Shown: one piece after another, positions 35,874-47,812 of the stretch
Layout: every line of letters begins with the position of its first letter
Numbering within the stretch: position 1 is the first letter of the stretch
Source: Ancylostoma caninum
Lineage: Eukaryota; Nematoda; Chromadorea; Rhabditida; Ancylostomatidae
Direction: 5' to 3'
Length of the DNA stretch: 64,000 nucleotides
Assembly: GCA_037903475.1 (NCBI GenBank)
Contig: JBAJFG010000475.1
Span: 496,001-560,000 of the forward strand
Position numbers and translations under genes: made by a program
The notes under the pieces: model-generated
Databases searched by the model: none
The model's input: the letters and a program-made list of their open reading frames with translations, nothing else
Told to the model about the DNA's origin: nothing

Positions 35874-36254
35874 AGGCAGCAATCACGGAAATTTTCACTT
35901 TCGAAATGCGTCATTTACTGTATAGTCGACCGCTAGGCAATCATAATGGTGAGGTGAACAATAGCGAAAGAGAATGTCCACCTACCTGCGGACATATTGC
36001 CGTGGGCTCAGATGTCAACCTGGCTATTGGGGCTTCATTGGGCCATACCTTTTAGCATTGTTTTGTGACGGGACCTATCAGCGGAATACTCGCTCGGGCT
36101 TTGGACACACGGTAAATACCTCCATCATTTTCTGTGTTTCCCGCGTGCTTCACACTATTTCATTATTACTTGATTATTGTCGAACAGTTTGCCATCCTTA
36201 GAAATCCCGATATCCAGCAAAACCTTCAACAAGAAATTTCCGTTAGTGCTGCCT
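35874..36254. mobile_element. TTAA-family MITE
   Basis: The left end AGGCAGCAATCACGGAAATT (after TTGA) and the right end AATTTCCGTTAGTGCTGCCT (before TCAA) are near-perfect reverse complements. The TTGA/TCAA flanks look like a mutated TTAA. The 381-bp element is non-coding. Confidence 0.65.
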
Positions 36255-38849
36255 TCAATGCATACTGAGTTATTCACTGATGTTGTGAATTTATCGAGCC
36301 TTCATGAAATTCACAGTAATATGTACTCTAAATAAATTTCATAAATACTTCTTGATCCCGCGTCAAGTTTGCCCCACAACAGGCTTCGGCTATCAATTTC
36401 TTGTCCACTTCATTCGTTTCACTTATTCACTTCACGTCTGTGCTATTGGGTGGTCAACCGATAGGGCCCGCTGATCCATCGACTCGCGACGGTGGAAAAC
36501 TTTTCTTGGAAAATAAAGGCTGGTTCTTTTTTTGACACACATTTGTGGTTTTTTTTCTAGCTGGTGTTGCGTTGCTATCGGTGCTTTACGTTGTTGCTTG
36601 AATGGTTGTTCGTTATTGGCGTCGCCATCGTCTGGTTATTATACGTGTTGACGAAGAGAAGAGCGCTCGCACAATGCCTAAGGCACCACCTCTGGAGGGG
36701 GAGGAAGTTGTTGTTGGCTGGACCATCTTTTTTGTTTTTGTTTTTTGTATTAATCGGTGCATATATCTGGATAGCATTATTTGTTCTGGTTATCTACACT
36801 AGGCTCTTAACTCTTTGTTATTGTTAGAAGTTGAACAGTAGAGTTAATATTGGTCTACGGTGCTTTATGGTTGCTTATTGGTTAAGATGCACTGTATTCC
36901 CGAGGGTAGTGATTTACAGGAACTGTTTTTTTTTTCTTTTTATTTTTCTCAACTTCCTATGTGCACTTTGTAGTATGTTTGGAAAGATAGTCCTTCACTT
37001 GAAGAGCGATGTTTAGACAATCTATTCCCACTCTGCATGCGTCTGACTTGGAGCATTTGACGTGAGTTTGCCTCTTTTTTTATTGATCATCCTCTGATCT
37101 AAACAGTGACAATTACGTTGTAGCCTTGCACTATCATCAGGTTCAAAAAAAAGCCTACATCATCCGTTGCTTCGCAAGATGCTTGACATGACTTTACATA
37201 CCATGGCACGTGAGGTTTTGTATCAGTTCACCCCAAATTTCTGTGGTACCCGGCTTGTTTTTGAGAATTTCGAGGAGAGCAGGACACTTCGAGAACACCA
37301 GCAAAATTGCGACGGAACACTTGCCCTGCAGCTGAGACAAAAACCTCAAGCAAAATAGTTCGAATTTTGTAAATGGTCACTTCGAGAAGATTATGGCGCC
37401 ATTATTGTGAAGTACATGCGCATTGAAACATCGCATCGCAAACAATGATCCCGTAAAACGTAAAACGGAAGGCCGATAACCATTGCATCATCGACGACGA
37501 CGACAACAGAGAAAGTAGAAGCTAGCTCAGTTTAGAAGTGATAAGGAAGGAGAACGAACGAACAGGAACGTCGGCGAAGCACCCTCAGACACTTCTTAGG
37601 CCAACAGAAAAAACGAAAACTTTCGCACGAGAACTTCAGGCACACGTTACGACGGTCCCGACACGAACACGTTGCTTCGCGTCCTTTAAGACCAAAAACG
37701 AACGTTTCGGCCCCTTACCAGGCTTTTATATATGAGGATCTGACCGAATTCTTATGCACGTTGTTTGTAGGTTAAATATAAGATAGTAAAGGTTCTCATA
37801 ATGTCCATAGTGTGAGATGTCCATAGTTTTAAGAAGATTTCCATAGTTTTAAGATGTTCCAAATTGAAAGGCAGTATGTGTGTTATTATTATGTTTTGAA
37901 TGTGACGTAAACACTGGCTGTATTGCAGTTTGGAATATACCAGAAGCCATGGAGTGGTTTATCTTCAGAGGAGTTGCTCACTCCTAAGAAGAGGGAATCT
38001 ATCTATATATAATCAAAACCCCAATTCAACAATCGGTCACTAGCGCGCCTTAGCCGCTACGCGCATCTTCGCATTGGGGCGTGGAATCACCCGGTAGAGG
38101 ATGTTCGCTTTCGTTTCCTATCTAAAATTTTCCCTTTCTCTAGCCTAATGCTGCGATTGTTTCAGGATTCATATCCAAAGGATACAGATAAGCTGTATTG
38201 ATGATTATAATTATGGTGATGATTAGATAAGTGTCCGATTTTGTAGGCGATGACGACTACGAGAAGGAGATAGAGTTGCTGCGTAAGAAAGATACGAAGC
38301 CATTCTAACTTGTTATAGTATTCATGTTCGTACATACAGTCGTGGACAAACGTATAGCAACAAATTGTTTTTCATTTAGCCGGTTTAGCGAAAGGTAGGG
38401 TACCGTCAGAAGTATCGCTAGCCTTTATCTGGAGATGACAGAATAAACTGGTTTTCAAAAACCTCCATAGTCGGCCTATGCTAAACTGCTTCCAATTAAA
38501 CTTTGTCTACGAGCTCTGAGATGAAGGAGGAATGCGCTTCCGCCACTGTTGAGGAGAATGCTGGGAGAGATTTTCCGTTTTCTGAGGACCGCGAGGTTAT
38601 GAGAAGCTCAAAAACATGTAATTTTCTAATCTGATTTTAAAATTGTTCGAGGACGACTACGAAGCAATTGCGCTGTGGATTATGTCAGGCAAGAGCTCGC
38701 CTTCAAGATGTCTGAAGGTGGGCTATCGTCTGAGCTTTGTCGTGTAAATGTCAGTGTTAACGAGCTTCCTAACATGAGAATTAGCAAGAAGCAAGAAAAT
38801 CCGATGAAGAAATCCTTGATCGTCGTTATAATTTTGCCCGGATATATGG
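36255..38849. other. Intergenic, no clear gene
   Basis: A plus-strand frame at 36,564-36,827 is hydrophobic because the DNA is T/G-rich. I see no splice or family support for it. 37,798-37,860 holds about three 24-bp units containing TGTCCATAGTTTTAAG. At 38,336 TACAGTCGTGGACAAACGTA resembles a Tc1-type terminal repeat preceded by TA, without a partner end. Confidence 0.4.
38336..38372. mobile_element. Tc1-like terminal repeat remnant
   Basis: TA followed by CAGTCGTGGACAAACGTATA has the CAGT start and the TGGACAAA core seen in Tc1-type inverted repeats. It is a single end, with no transposase. Confidence 0.35.
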
Positions 38850-39745
38850 ATACTAGCGCCCCTTCGGGACGCTAGAAAGTGGGGTGGGGCAGCCACTTGA
38901 GGTATGTGCAAAAACTTCACACGTGTGAAATGCTTAGAAAATTAGCAAAAAAGCAAAACTAATCATCAGCTGGGCTCAAACACGAAATTCTCCTTATGAG
39001 TTGCGTATACTCTACGGGTCTGGCCGCCTCGCCTACCTACTCTTTTTTGTCACATTTCTTACATGCCTATGGACCCGTTATGAACATCCAACAGAGAGGA
39101 AGAAGAGATGGTCGACTGAGACACGAATGAGCGCGTAGTGTGCCCCTACTCCGCCGGCAGACGTGCATCTTGGCGTTTTCCCACTATTGGGTCACGGCGG
39201 ACCCATTCTCCAGCAGTGCACCCGTATCCTGGCGCTTATCCCACTGTTGGGCCAGGGCAGACCCATCCTCCATTTGTAGATCTGTATCCTCGCGTTCTTC
39301 CCACTACTGGGCCGCACAGACCCGATTCGTCGGTGGGACTCGTATCCCGGCGCTTTCCTCACTAATCGGCCTCCTGCGGGCCCAGTCCCCATCCGTGGAC
39401 CCGTATCCTGGTGCTTTCTCCAGTATTGGGCCAAAGCAAACTCAATCCTCATCCGTGGATTTGTCGCCTGGCATTTCCCCGTTAATGGGCCCCTGCAGAC
39501 CCAATCTCCATCGATGGATCCGTATCCTGCCATTTTCCCAGTGTTGGGCCACGGCGAACCCTTTCTCCATTGACGGACCCTGCCGTTTTTCCACTATTGG
39601 GCCGCTTCGGACTCTTTCTCAATCGGTGAACACCTATCATAATGTTTTTCTAGACCACGGGGCCCCGGCTTATCTGTCCGTGACTGCAGCCGCACTCTTT
39701 GCAAATCTCGAAAGAGATGGAACAAAGTTAGGAAATATTTAGAAA
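38850..39745 (+). repeat. Dispersed element with internal minisatellite, copy 2
   Basis: The head ACTAGCGCCCCTTCGGG ... GTGGGGTGGGGCAGCCACTT matches 10,085 onward over about 150 bp. From 39,160 to about 39,660 there are eight to nine units of 57-61 bp around CCACTATTGGGCC, AGACCCATTCTCC and GTATCCTGGCGC. The 200-codon open frame across it is produced by the repeat period and has no protein support. Orientation is the same as copy 1. Confidence 0.8.
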
Positions 39746-42006
39746 GTTTGATCAACTGCACAAGTTGCACAACTGGTTTCAGAAAATGTCACAACAGCTT
39801 GAGATGACGCGTTCTTCATCCTGTGTATTCGATTGTACTTCTTAAAAACAGACAGATCCTCAAACTGCATAATGCGCAAGGAGTATATCCCAAGTGAGGA
39901 CACCGAGTGAATCCTTCGATACATCCTCCATGGTATGCACATTTCTTTTCGGAGTGATTATCGTCCACTGTTCCAAAGTTGAGTGAAGACAATAACGAAG
40001 CTCCAGCAGAGGGGCGACTCTGCTCCGTACATTGCTGCTATGCATCGTCAACTCGTTGTAAACACTGTCTCGCCTGGAGGGCTCGAGACCGCTAGCTGCT
40101 GGTCCCGCCGCGAAATCCCGAATGCACCCGACCTCCACTACGTCTATGCACCTATGACGAAACATCGGCCGAATGCCCCATCAGCTTCGCATCCTCGCGA
40201 GGCACAGTCTATAACTGAGTCTCACGGCGAGCGCATGCGATCACGTGCTAGTCCCCCTACGCCTGCGCTCTAGAAAATTTTGTTGCACTACCATGATTTA
40301 TATAAGAGGATATGTTATGTGGTATATGTCCCTAATCGACTTCTGAGCTTTCTGAATACCATAAAAAGACCGCAGCAGTACCACCAGAAGACACGGTCAT
40401 CATTGCGGGAGACCTCAATGGCCACGTAGAAGTGACGAAAGACGGCTACAGGTGCCATGGTGGGTTCGAATACGGGGTGCGCGACGACGATGGTGAACGT
40501 ATTGTCGATTACACCGAGTTTCACAAACTTGTCATAGCGAGCACGAAATTCCGAAAACGACCATCCCACCTCGTTTATTTCTACAGTGGCAGCAACAAGA
40601 CACAGATCAATTACGTCTTCGTGAGGTACCGAGACCAGAAACTTGTCACGGACGCACAAGTCGTGCCCTCGGAGAGAGTCACGCCGCAGCATCGACCGCT
40701 AATCTGTACGATAAAAATCAAGCTGTCAAATCAGAAGCGCTCCGAGCGATGCGGACTGGCTCGAATTAGATGGTGGAGAGTAAGGGAGAGACAAGTAGCA
40801 GTTACTTCCAACATCAAGTTGCCACCTACTACGGATGTGGACGAAGGACGGCAAAGGGTAACCGATAATATCCTTGCAGCAGTTCGTTCTGTACTCGCCA
40901 CTACCAAACCAGACCGATGGAGGATCGAAATAAGAACTCGGCTTTGGACGGAGGAAGTAAGAATGAAAATCAGTGAAAGGGAGCGTTTGAACCATCTCTT
41001 CCTTGAGAATAAAATGGCGCACAACTGGAGCTGTTACAGGGAAGCGAATAGGGCTGCAAAGAAGGCCGTGCGGCTGCGAAAGCGGCGCATTACGATGAAG
41101 TCAGTAAGTAGTTAGACTCGAAGGATGGGAAGCGCTTTAGCTACCAACTTGTGAAGTCGCGTCAGCTCCAAGCAGACGACGTCAAGAAGTTTCACGGCGT
41201 CAACGACGACCAAGACCACCCTCTGATGGATCGCAAGATGGTGATACAGCGATGGAGAGATTATTTCGAAAAGGTCTCCATGGAAGAATTTGTCCATCCA
41301 TCCGTCCCAGAAGTCCCGCCCACCTTCGGACCACTGCAGCCGATCACCATCGAAGAGACCATGTATGCAATAAAGTGAATGAAGCCAGGCAAAGCAACCG
41401 GTTAAGATGATATGGCAGCGGAATTGTGGAAGTCACTTTTGGAGCTCCATTGAAAGGTTGACACAGTTTTACAACCTGGTCATAGCGGAGAAGAAGGTGC
41501 CCACGGACTAACAGCGAAGCACTACCATCCCCGATTTGGAAGAGCAAAGGTAGCACCGCTGACTATAGACCAATCCGTCTGTTGTTGCGAATCGTGAAGG
41601 TCTTCGAACGTATCGAAATCGTTCAACTATCTCTCAACCAGTGCAGCTTCGTATCCGGGGCCGGTAGTAATCCACCCCGCAAGTTGCCAACTCGCGGTGG
41701 CACCAGGGTGCGACATCAGTGGCAGCCGGAACGGTGCGGAGGCACCTCAATCAATAAAAACTCCTGGATTTTGCGACTTTACCTCACACAGGTACTATCC
41801 CTGTGACCTTGTTTGACCCCCAAGTAGAGTGTTTAGATGTCCTTGTTTCAAACAGCCGTGCGCAAATATTCGGAAACTCCAGCTGCCTACGAGATCGTGA
41901 TCTCCTTGGGCGCCACCAAAGCTGCCACCTTAAGGTGGCAACGTAGGTGGCAGCAGGCGAGTGCGACGAGAGAGTGTGTAAGGAGAGAGGTTTCCCCGTC
42001 GGCAGG

Positions 42007-42032
42007 TCGGACATGCCCTAGGGCATGTCCGA
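42007..42032. repeat. Perfect 26-bp palindrome
   Basis: Centred on GACATGCCCTAGGGCATGTC and perfect over 26 bp, with weaker pairing continuing outward (CCGTCGG ... CTCGTCGGG). It lies inside the TIR element. Confidence 0.9.
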
Positions 42033-42945
42033 GGTCATACCTCGTCGGGAACTTCAACCGTTGTCGCAACCAAAGTTTCAACCGTAGTTCTTGCCTGCAC
42101 GGACTTGCTCTTCAGTTTCCTGAGTTCTGAAGCCCAATTAGATGAAACTGCATGTGCATCTAGTTCCAAAGAAGTATGTAAATAGTTAAACATCTAGCGC
42201 ACACTATAATGTAATATGTAATATGTAATGAGTCTTTTCTTGTGTTATCTGGTTGATTTTGTTTCTCTTTAACCCTTAAACAGCATTCCCCTGTAATCTT
42301 TCCAAAGGTGTAATCTCATAGAATGAATCTAGCCATGTTCCTCAAAGTGCTCCATCACGCGCCCTCGTTTTGTCCGACCGATCAGCTGATTTGATAATCG
42401 GCCGCCGCATTTTGCACCAGCTGGGTTTATAGCGCTGCTTTTCCCAGTTTTTTCTCAGTATTCTGGAAAATATTCCGATTATGAGCGCTTCTTTCCGTCA
42501 TTTCTCATACATTGTTACTGGTTTATTTGTTTTCCTCCATTTTTGTGCCTTTAAATGAAAGCTTTTTTGGGAGTGATGGGAGGTCGGGCATCGATCCACT
42601 CAGCTGGTCGCAACGCTGCCTGTAGGTCACACGGTGGAGCACTTTGCAGAGATCGAGGGGATTCACCCGACTATACTGTATTGTTAAGAGACAACTACGA
42701 TAATGCTGCCAAGGGTTAGCGAGAACAAAAATTAACCTGATGGCACAAAGAGACCTCAAACTAGATAGGAAATCGGAGCAAAATTAATAATATGGAGAAA
42801 TGAACATGTTTGAGTACAATAGCAGTTGATTTCAGCACCTCTACCAATACCATACACACTGTTGTGAGATGAGATACCAAAAACCAATCAAAATCTGATC
42901 TGGTTGGTGTTTGTGTTGAGATTCAATCGCACGTCAAAACGTGTT

Positions 42946-43012
42946 GACATAGCCAAGTGGTTCAGTCTCTTGCTTATGATCGCGCTATAGTGGGGTTCGA
43001 TATTGTGAGCGT
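42946..43012 (+). other. tRNA-like / SINE-like sequence inside the TIR element
   Basis: TAGCCAAGTGGTTCAG fits a pol III A box. GGTTCGATATTG, about 45 nt downstream, approximates a B box. The cloverleaf is not complete by eye, so this is a tRNA-derived fragment rather than a gene. Confidence 0.45.
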
Positions 43013-44118
43013 CGCTAAGTTTTGCAGCCATAACGGAATGCCGCATCTCACACCAACTTCGCATCCAAAGTTGCCACCTTGTAGGCAGTGTTGCCGCCAT
43101 GGTGGCAACATTGCTACCAACTTGCGGGGTGGATTACTACCGGCCGTGATCGAGAAGCATCGTCAGAAGGACCGCCTGTTGCACCTACCCTTCTTGGTGG
43201 AGAAGGCCTTTCATAGCGTTCCGGACCAGGTAATCTGGTACGCATTGCGACTTCAAGGCAATTCTGAAGAGCTTTTCAAGTGGGTGCAGATGCTCAACGC
43301 CGATCACAGCGGTAAAGTACAGACGGCTGCATTGACAGAGTTCCCCGTCACCGTCCGCGTACACCAAGGCTCAGCACTCTCTCCGCTCCTTGTCATCGTT
43401 GTCATGAGGGTCCTTTCAAAGAAACCTCGGAGAACAGTGCCTTGGACGCGGCTCTATGCCGATGACGTCATGTTGGCATCCGAAGAGAACGGTGGACTTG
43501 AACGGCAGAATCAAGCGTGGAGTGACCGGCTGGCACGGTTTGGCCTTCGCCTCAACATTAAGAAGACCATGTACCTAACCACTGAAGAACATGAGTTTGG
43601 TACTATCAAAGTCAATGGCACGAATCTCCAGCAAGCCACCACGTTCAAGTACCTCGGTTCAATGGTTTCATCAGATGGTAATTTCGCTCATGAGATTATC
43701 GCACGCGTCAGCGCTGCATGTCTGAATTTCCTCTCACTGACTGGTGTGCTGTGCGACAAGGACATCCCAGAAAGCCTCAAGTCGAAGGTGCAGAGCCAGT
43801 GTCGAACTTTCTTTTCCGATCCTCACTCACTACATGCAAAAAACTTGTTCCTCCCGTAAATATCTCACACTTTCTCTCTTGGCTCTGACATGTGCTTTTC
43901 AATCTCTCCAGAACTGCATCCAACAATTTTTTTCATGGATATTAAACTAAGTGCTGGGTAGCCATCACGTCTTTTTTAGAACTACATAGATGTTGTTTCC
44001 AATGGTCGAGTTACATATTAGGTGTTGTTCAGCCTTTTGTCTGTACGTTTAACTATTTCCTAGTGAATGGTGTCACATGAATTTTGATGGTGCACCTATG
44101 TGGTGTATTCAGTAAGTA

Positions 44119-44160
44119 AACAAATAGATAAATAGATAAATAAATAAATAAATAAATATA
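44119..44160. repeat. (ATAA)n tail-like microsatellite
   Basis: AGATAAATAGATAAATAAAT and further ATAA units. Such tails occur at the 3' ends of non-LTR elements, so 43,860-44,160 may be a retroposon 3' end. Confidence 0.7.
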
Positions 44161-45334
44161 GACAGAGCGTGAAGTCAGTCCGAGGAAGTTGTAAAGACTC
44201 CGTCTCGAAGGGGTTTGAAAAGGTTCGAAGGCCTTTCTTGAGCATTCTGTGTATCAAGTGCAATATTACGAAGCCAAACTTTTGGCAGAAGAAAAGATGG
44301 CCATTTCAAAGGAGGATAAGTAACAACTTACTAAGGACAAAAGTCATCGCTAACCACAAATTTTTTTCGGTATCTTTCATTAATTATTTATTTTTTACAT
44401 CAGGTTGTTGCGGAAATAATTGCCGTTTCGGGCTATGCTCAATTAAACTTTTCTCTTCTGCCCAATTCGAGCAAATTTAGCCCAACTTATGTAATCTTCT
44501 TGTAGACTTTTCTTCCTCTTTCGAATGCTGCATGAATATTCTGGCCAGCTCTTTCCTGAAGAATTTTATGACGCCGCAAACAAATAGTGAGCCGACGCGA
44601 TTTTCGGCTGATTATGGTTAATAACTTCAAACTCGATCAATCTTTGTCGGAGGTATGCAGTAATCTTGCAGGTTGATCTCTGACGATCAAGCGTTGAGGA
44701 CAGTCGTGGAACTTCATCCGTTCCTACCATTTGGAGTTGAGGGCAGAGTTGGATGCTCATTGTAACACAGTTTCAAAACATTCGACTTCAATCGACATGA
44801 CAAGAACGGTGCGGAAGTGATCACCCACGATCTGACAGAAACTGGCGTCTCACCCGCTGTGACATCTTTCGTAACATAATTTTTCGCCTCAAAAATCACC
44901 CAGTTCTAGACAGTGTAGTGGCTATAAATGGAGCTTGGTTCCTGAGCGATAAAAGGAAAGGTTGATTTGTATTGATAGATATGTCCTTCCATCCCTAAGT
45001 TTTCCTAAATAAAATCTTCGCACTGTGGAGGTTGTGTCAGGAATTTGATGGTGCTGTAATAGTGCGATCCACTGCAGCCTTCTTCACCCTGGTCAGGCAT
45101 TGATAGCAGAGTCCTGGTATTGTAATTTCGAGCTGATGTCCGCATATCTGCTAAGATGTGGTCGGCAGTGGTGAGCAAATGCTTGCTTCTCCCTGCTCTA
45201 GAAAAACGCTATGCTTCACATTTCAAAACTCAACCGCCAGGATCTGATGAAGTAAGGCATCGAGGTTCTCACTCAATTGCCTTAACCCTTAGACCATTAC
45301 CCTACTTTATATACATCAGTAGTCGAGCGAGTAC
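44161..45334. other. No confident gene
   Basis: Minus-strand frames at 44,560-44,900 have protein-like composition (VITSAPFLSCRLKSNVLKLC and an overlapping frame) and may be a decayed transposon. No motif is recognised. Confidence 0.3.
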
Positions 45335-45450
45335 TTTCGAATTATTCGAATAATTCGGAAAACTGAAATATCCGATTATTCGAATGTCCGAATTATTCGA
45401 AAAATTGATACATTCGATTGTTCGAATATTCAAATATTCGAGCATCCATG
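45335..45450. repeat. TTCGAA-type satellite, block 1
   Basis: Irregular repetition of ATTCGAATATTCGAA, ATTATTCGAAAAA and TGAAATATTCGATTATTCG. The same words make up 46,755-46,950. Confidence 0.8.
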
Positions 45451-45779
45451 ACTCGAATGATCGGTTGAATGATGAAATTGCCATTATTCACGGATAACAC
45501 ATTTTGATTTACCCTCAGCATTTGAGCCATCTTGACTGAATGCGAAAGACAAACCAGCCATTGTTCTTCCATTATTTTTCTTTGATTGCTTAATGAAAGA
45601 AATTGAACAATATTGACAAGATCCATGGAAAAGAGAGACCTAATTTGTCTCAAATTATACAACAAAGGCTGCTCATCTTATCACCTGCAAACTTCTAATG
45701 ATGTGCTACCTCCCCTTCCGGCTTACTGTTCGGCTGGATTTAAAAGATTACAAATCGAAAAGAACATGCCAATTTACGT

Positions 45780-45940
45780 GGGGGGGGGGGTACGCGAATT
45801 TGAGAGAAGTAGGCGTTCACCAGCCTCCGTGAAAGACAAAACTAAGCGATATTAGTTTTGTCCTTTACGGAGGTTGGGACAGAAATAAAGTTGATTTCTT
45901 GGATGAGACACGGTGGGAACATAGGGGAAGGGGGGGGGGC
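45780..45940. repeat. Poly-G tracts and short inverted repeat
   Basis: G runs lie at 45,780-45,790 and 45,930-45,939. Between them GCCTCCGTGAAAGACAAAAC pairs with a nearby GTTTTGTCCTTTACGGAGG. Confidence 0.7.
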
Positions 45941-46075
45941 GATATGCGTATTCCGACTTGGTTACAGGTAATTCCTTCCACAGGAAGCCCAATTAATCAC
46001 TACTATGATAACATGAGGAACAGAGAAAAAGAATGTAATGCTGATTACGTTCGTATCTACAGTTACAGTGAACAG

Positions 46076-46282
46076 CAGTGGCGGACGCAGAAAGTGGTCA
46101 AGAAGGTGGGGGGGGGGGGTGGAGAAATGGAGTCTAAGCCACTTTGGGGACGCGGCTGGAGAATAAAAAACCCGAGAATATGAATTATAACACTTTATAC
46201 TCCATATAAATAAATTAAAAATAAAAAATCAATTCGGTAAAGTGATGGCAAAACACGGTGACCCATTCTCGGGGGGGGGTCC
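46076..46282. mobile_element. hAT MITE fragment, inverted relative of 3,572-3,859
   Basis: It starts CAGTGGCGGACGCAGAAAGT, matching the reverse complement of the right end of the 3.57-kb MITE. It runs through poly-G and AT-rich sequence to CCATTCTCGGGGGGGGG, matching the other end. The final terminal repeat is degenerate or missing, so the fragment ends near its poly-G. Confidence 0.7.
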
Positions 46283-46754
46283 TCTTCCCTCTCGCGTCCT
46301 ACACAGTCCTACGTCCTCAATTGCTATCACATTATTACCAATCTGGAGCTGTCTCTGTCACTTTATTCAAACGGTAACCGTCTTACTTTCTTGTCTTACT
46401 TCATGACCAGAGAGAAGAGGGCGTAGTGACGCAAGAAGCACGACGGAGCGAAAACTAAAGACGGGGTAAAAGCACTGTCCAGAAGAGTGTTGCAGACACC
46501 GTCCTGGAAGACGGGTCAAAAAGCATCTCGAACCATTCCTTGAACAGCGTGTCGAGAAAGCCAAGAATCTGTTGATAGTTTGGATACTTTTACATAGATA
46601 CGAAAATGAAATGGGACTTCGCTTTTAACGTACATCACCAGAGGTGTTAGTTTGAAAACGTGTACATATTTCTATTTCTTCGCACATGACAACTGTTTCA
46701 CCCCATTTCTGTAAATTAATGCATCGCAAATCTACTTCCGAAAGAATGGCACTC

Positions 46755-46950
46755 ATTTATTCGAAACATTCGAAATTGTCCTTATTCGAATATTCGAACA
46801 ATTCGAAAAGATGAAATATTCGATCATTCGAATATTCGAATTATTCAAAAAGTTAAAATACTCGATTATTCGAATATTCGAAGTATTCGAGAAACCGAAA
46901 TATTCGATTATTCGAATATTCGGATTATGTGAAAAGTTAAAACATTAGAT
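46755..46950. repeat. TTCGAA-type satellite, block 2
   Basis: Units of about 27-35 bp combining TATTCGAATTATTCGAAAA and TAAAATATTCGATTATTCG. It is related to block 1, 1.3 kb away. Confidence 0.8.
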
Positions 46951-46965
46951 TTACGCATTTACGAG

Positions 46966-47100
46966 GGCGGTTTGAAAAGTTTCTGGAATGACAGTGAAAA
47001 CAGAACAAATCTGACGCAATCAATATTTTATTTCATAAAACGATCCCGTCGAAGCTGAACACACGTGGTCCGGTCTGTTTTTAATTTTTCTTTCTCTGTC
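46966..47100. mobile_element. Mariner-like end remnant
   Basis: TTTACGAGGGCGGTTTGAAA followed by AGTTTCTGG resembles a mariner-type inverted repeat after TA. No second end or transposase was found. Confidence 0.3.
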
Positions 47101-47766
47101 TAGTGTGAATTTCCCTGAAGTACTGAGAATAACAGGATAAAGCCACGATCAACTCTTGACCGGAATCTTGTGCTTAACGGGAAGTCGTCAATGTTCTAAG
47201 ACAGACACAGGCACGAGGAAGCCAGCACTATAATATCATCAAATTAGGTATAATTTGGGTCTCATTATTGCAAGTTTTTTGATGAGCCATAACACCTGCT
47301 CGAATGGTCATTCTGATATGGAGGGACAATTCTTTTTCCCTATTTAAATCCACGCGTTCCTATCGGGTTACCACAGTTAAAGCTTCTTAAAATTTCGGTT
47401 CGGTTACAATGGCTTTTACATCGTTCCCTCGAAACTCCCAAAAACGGACGCCTTCACCATTCCACCTCAGTGGACGGCACTTCCTTATTCAGAACCATTC
47501 TTCGTGCCTAACCTACCGTTTCATTGCAGTTATTGTGACCACAGCGTAGCGCTTAATCTACTCTTCAATATGAACAACTGTTTCGATTTGAAATTTAATT
47601 CAACCATTCAAAATAGTTTTCTGATTTCCATGTTGGGTTGCGCTTTAGTTCGGGATCGAGCAAATGCGGCACTCGTTTTTTGAAACTTTTTTTAAGATTA
47701 GTTCATCTGGCAAAGTGAAAATTAGTAACTCATAATAGATGCGCTAGGCTTCCTTATTCACTACGC

Positions 47767-47812
<46 letters not shown>

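Larger units (their letters stand above)
41659..43145. mobile_element. TIR element inserted in the RTE retrotransposon
   Basis: A 28-bp perfect inverted repeat bounds it: GGCCGGTAGTAATCCACCCC... at 41,659-41,686 and its reverse complement at 43,118-43,145. GCCACC-rich segments follow both ends. No transposase is recognisable, so it is non-autonomous. A target duplication is unclear because the flanks are GC palindromic (CCGG is possible). About a dozen conserved RT residues expected at the junction are absent, so insertion was accompanied by deletion or the host copy was already damaged. Confidence 0.8.
40366..43850 (+). pseudogene. RTE-type non-LTR retrotransposon, truncated and interrupted
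   Basis: It begins inside the endonuclease domain (TVIIAGDLNGHV, then RDDDGERIVDYTEFHKLV and RYRDQKLVTDAQVVPSE). It continues through the linker and the start of the reverse transcriptase (ITIEETMYAIK, then a stop, then MKPGKATG, a further stop, DDMAAELWK). The RT resumes at 43,146 with VIEKHRQKDRLLHLPFL, EKAFHSVPDQVIW, HQGSALSPLL and the catalytic LYADDV at about 43,460. It fades after KSKVQSQCRTFF near 43,810. The 5' end and 3' end are missing, and stops and frameshifts break it. A 1,487-bp element is inserted at 41,659. Confidence 0.9.

Noticed and set aside
39140..39742. 200-codon plus-strand open frame
   Set aside because: It runs through a minisatellite whose unit length is often a multiple of three. 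It has no domain and no start context.
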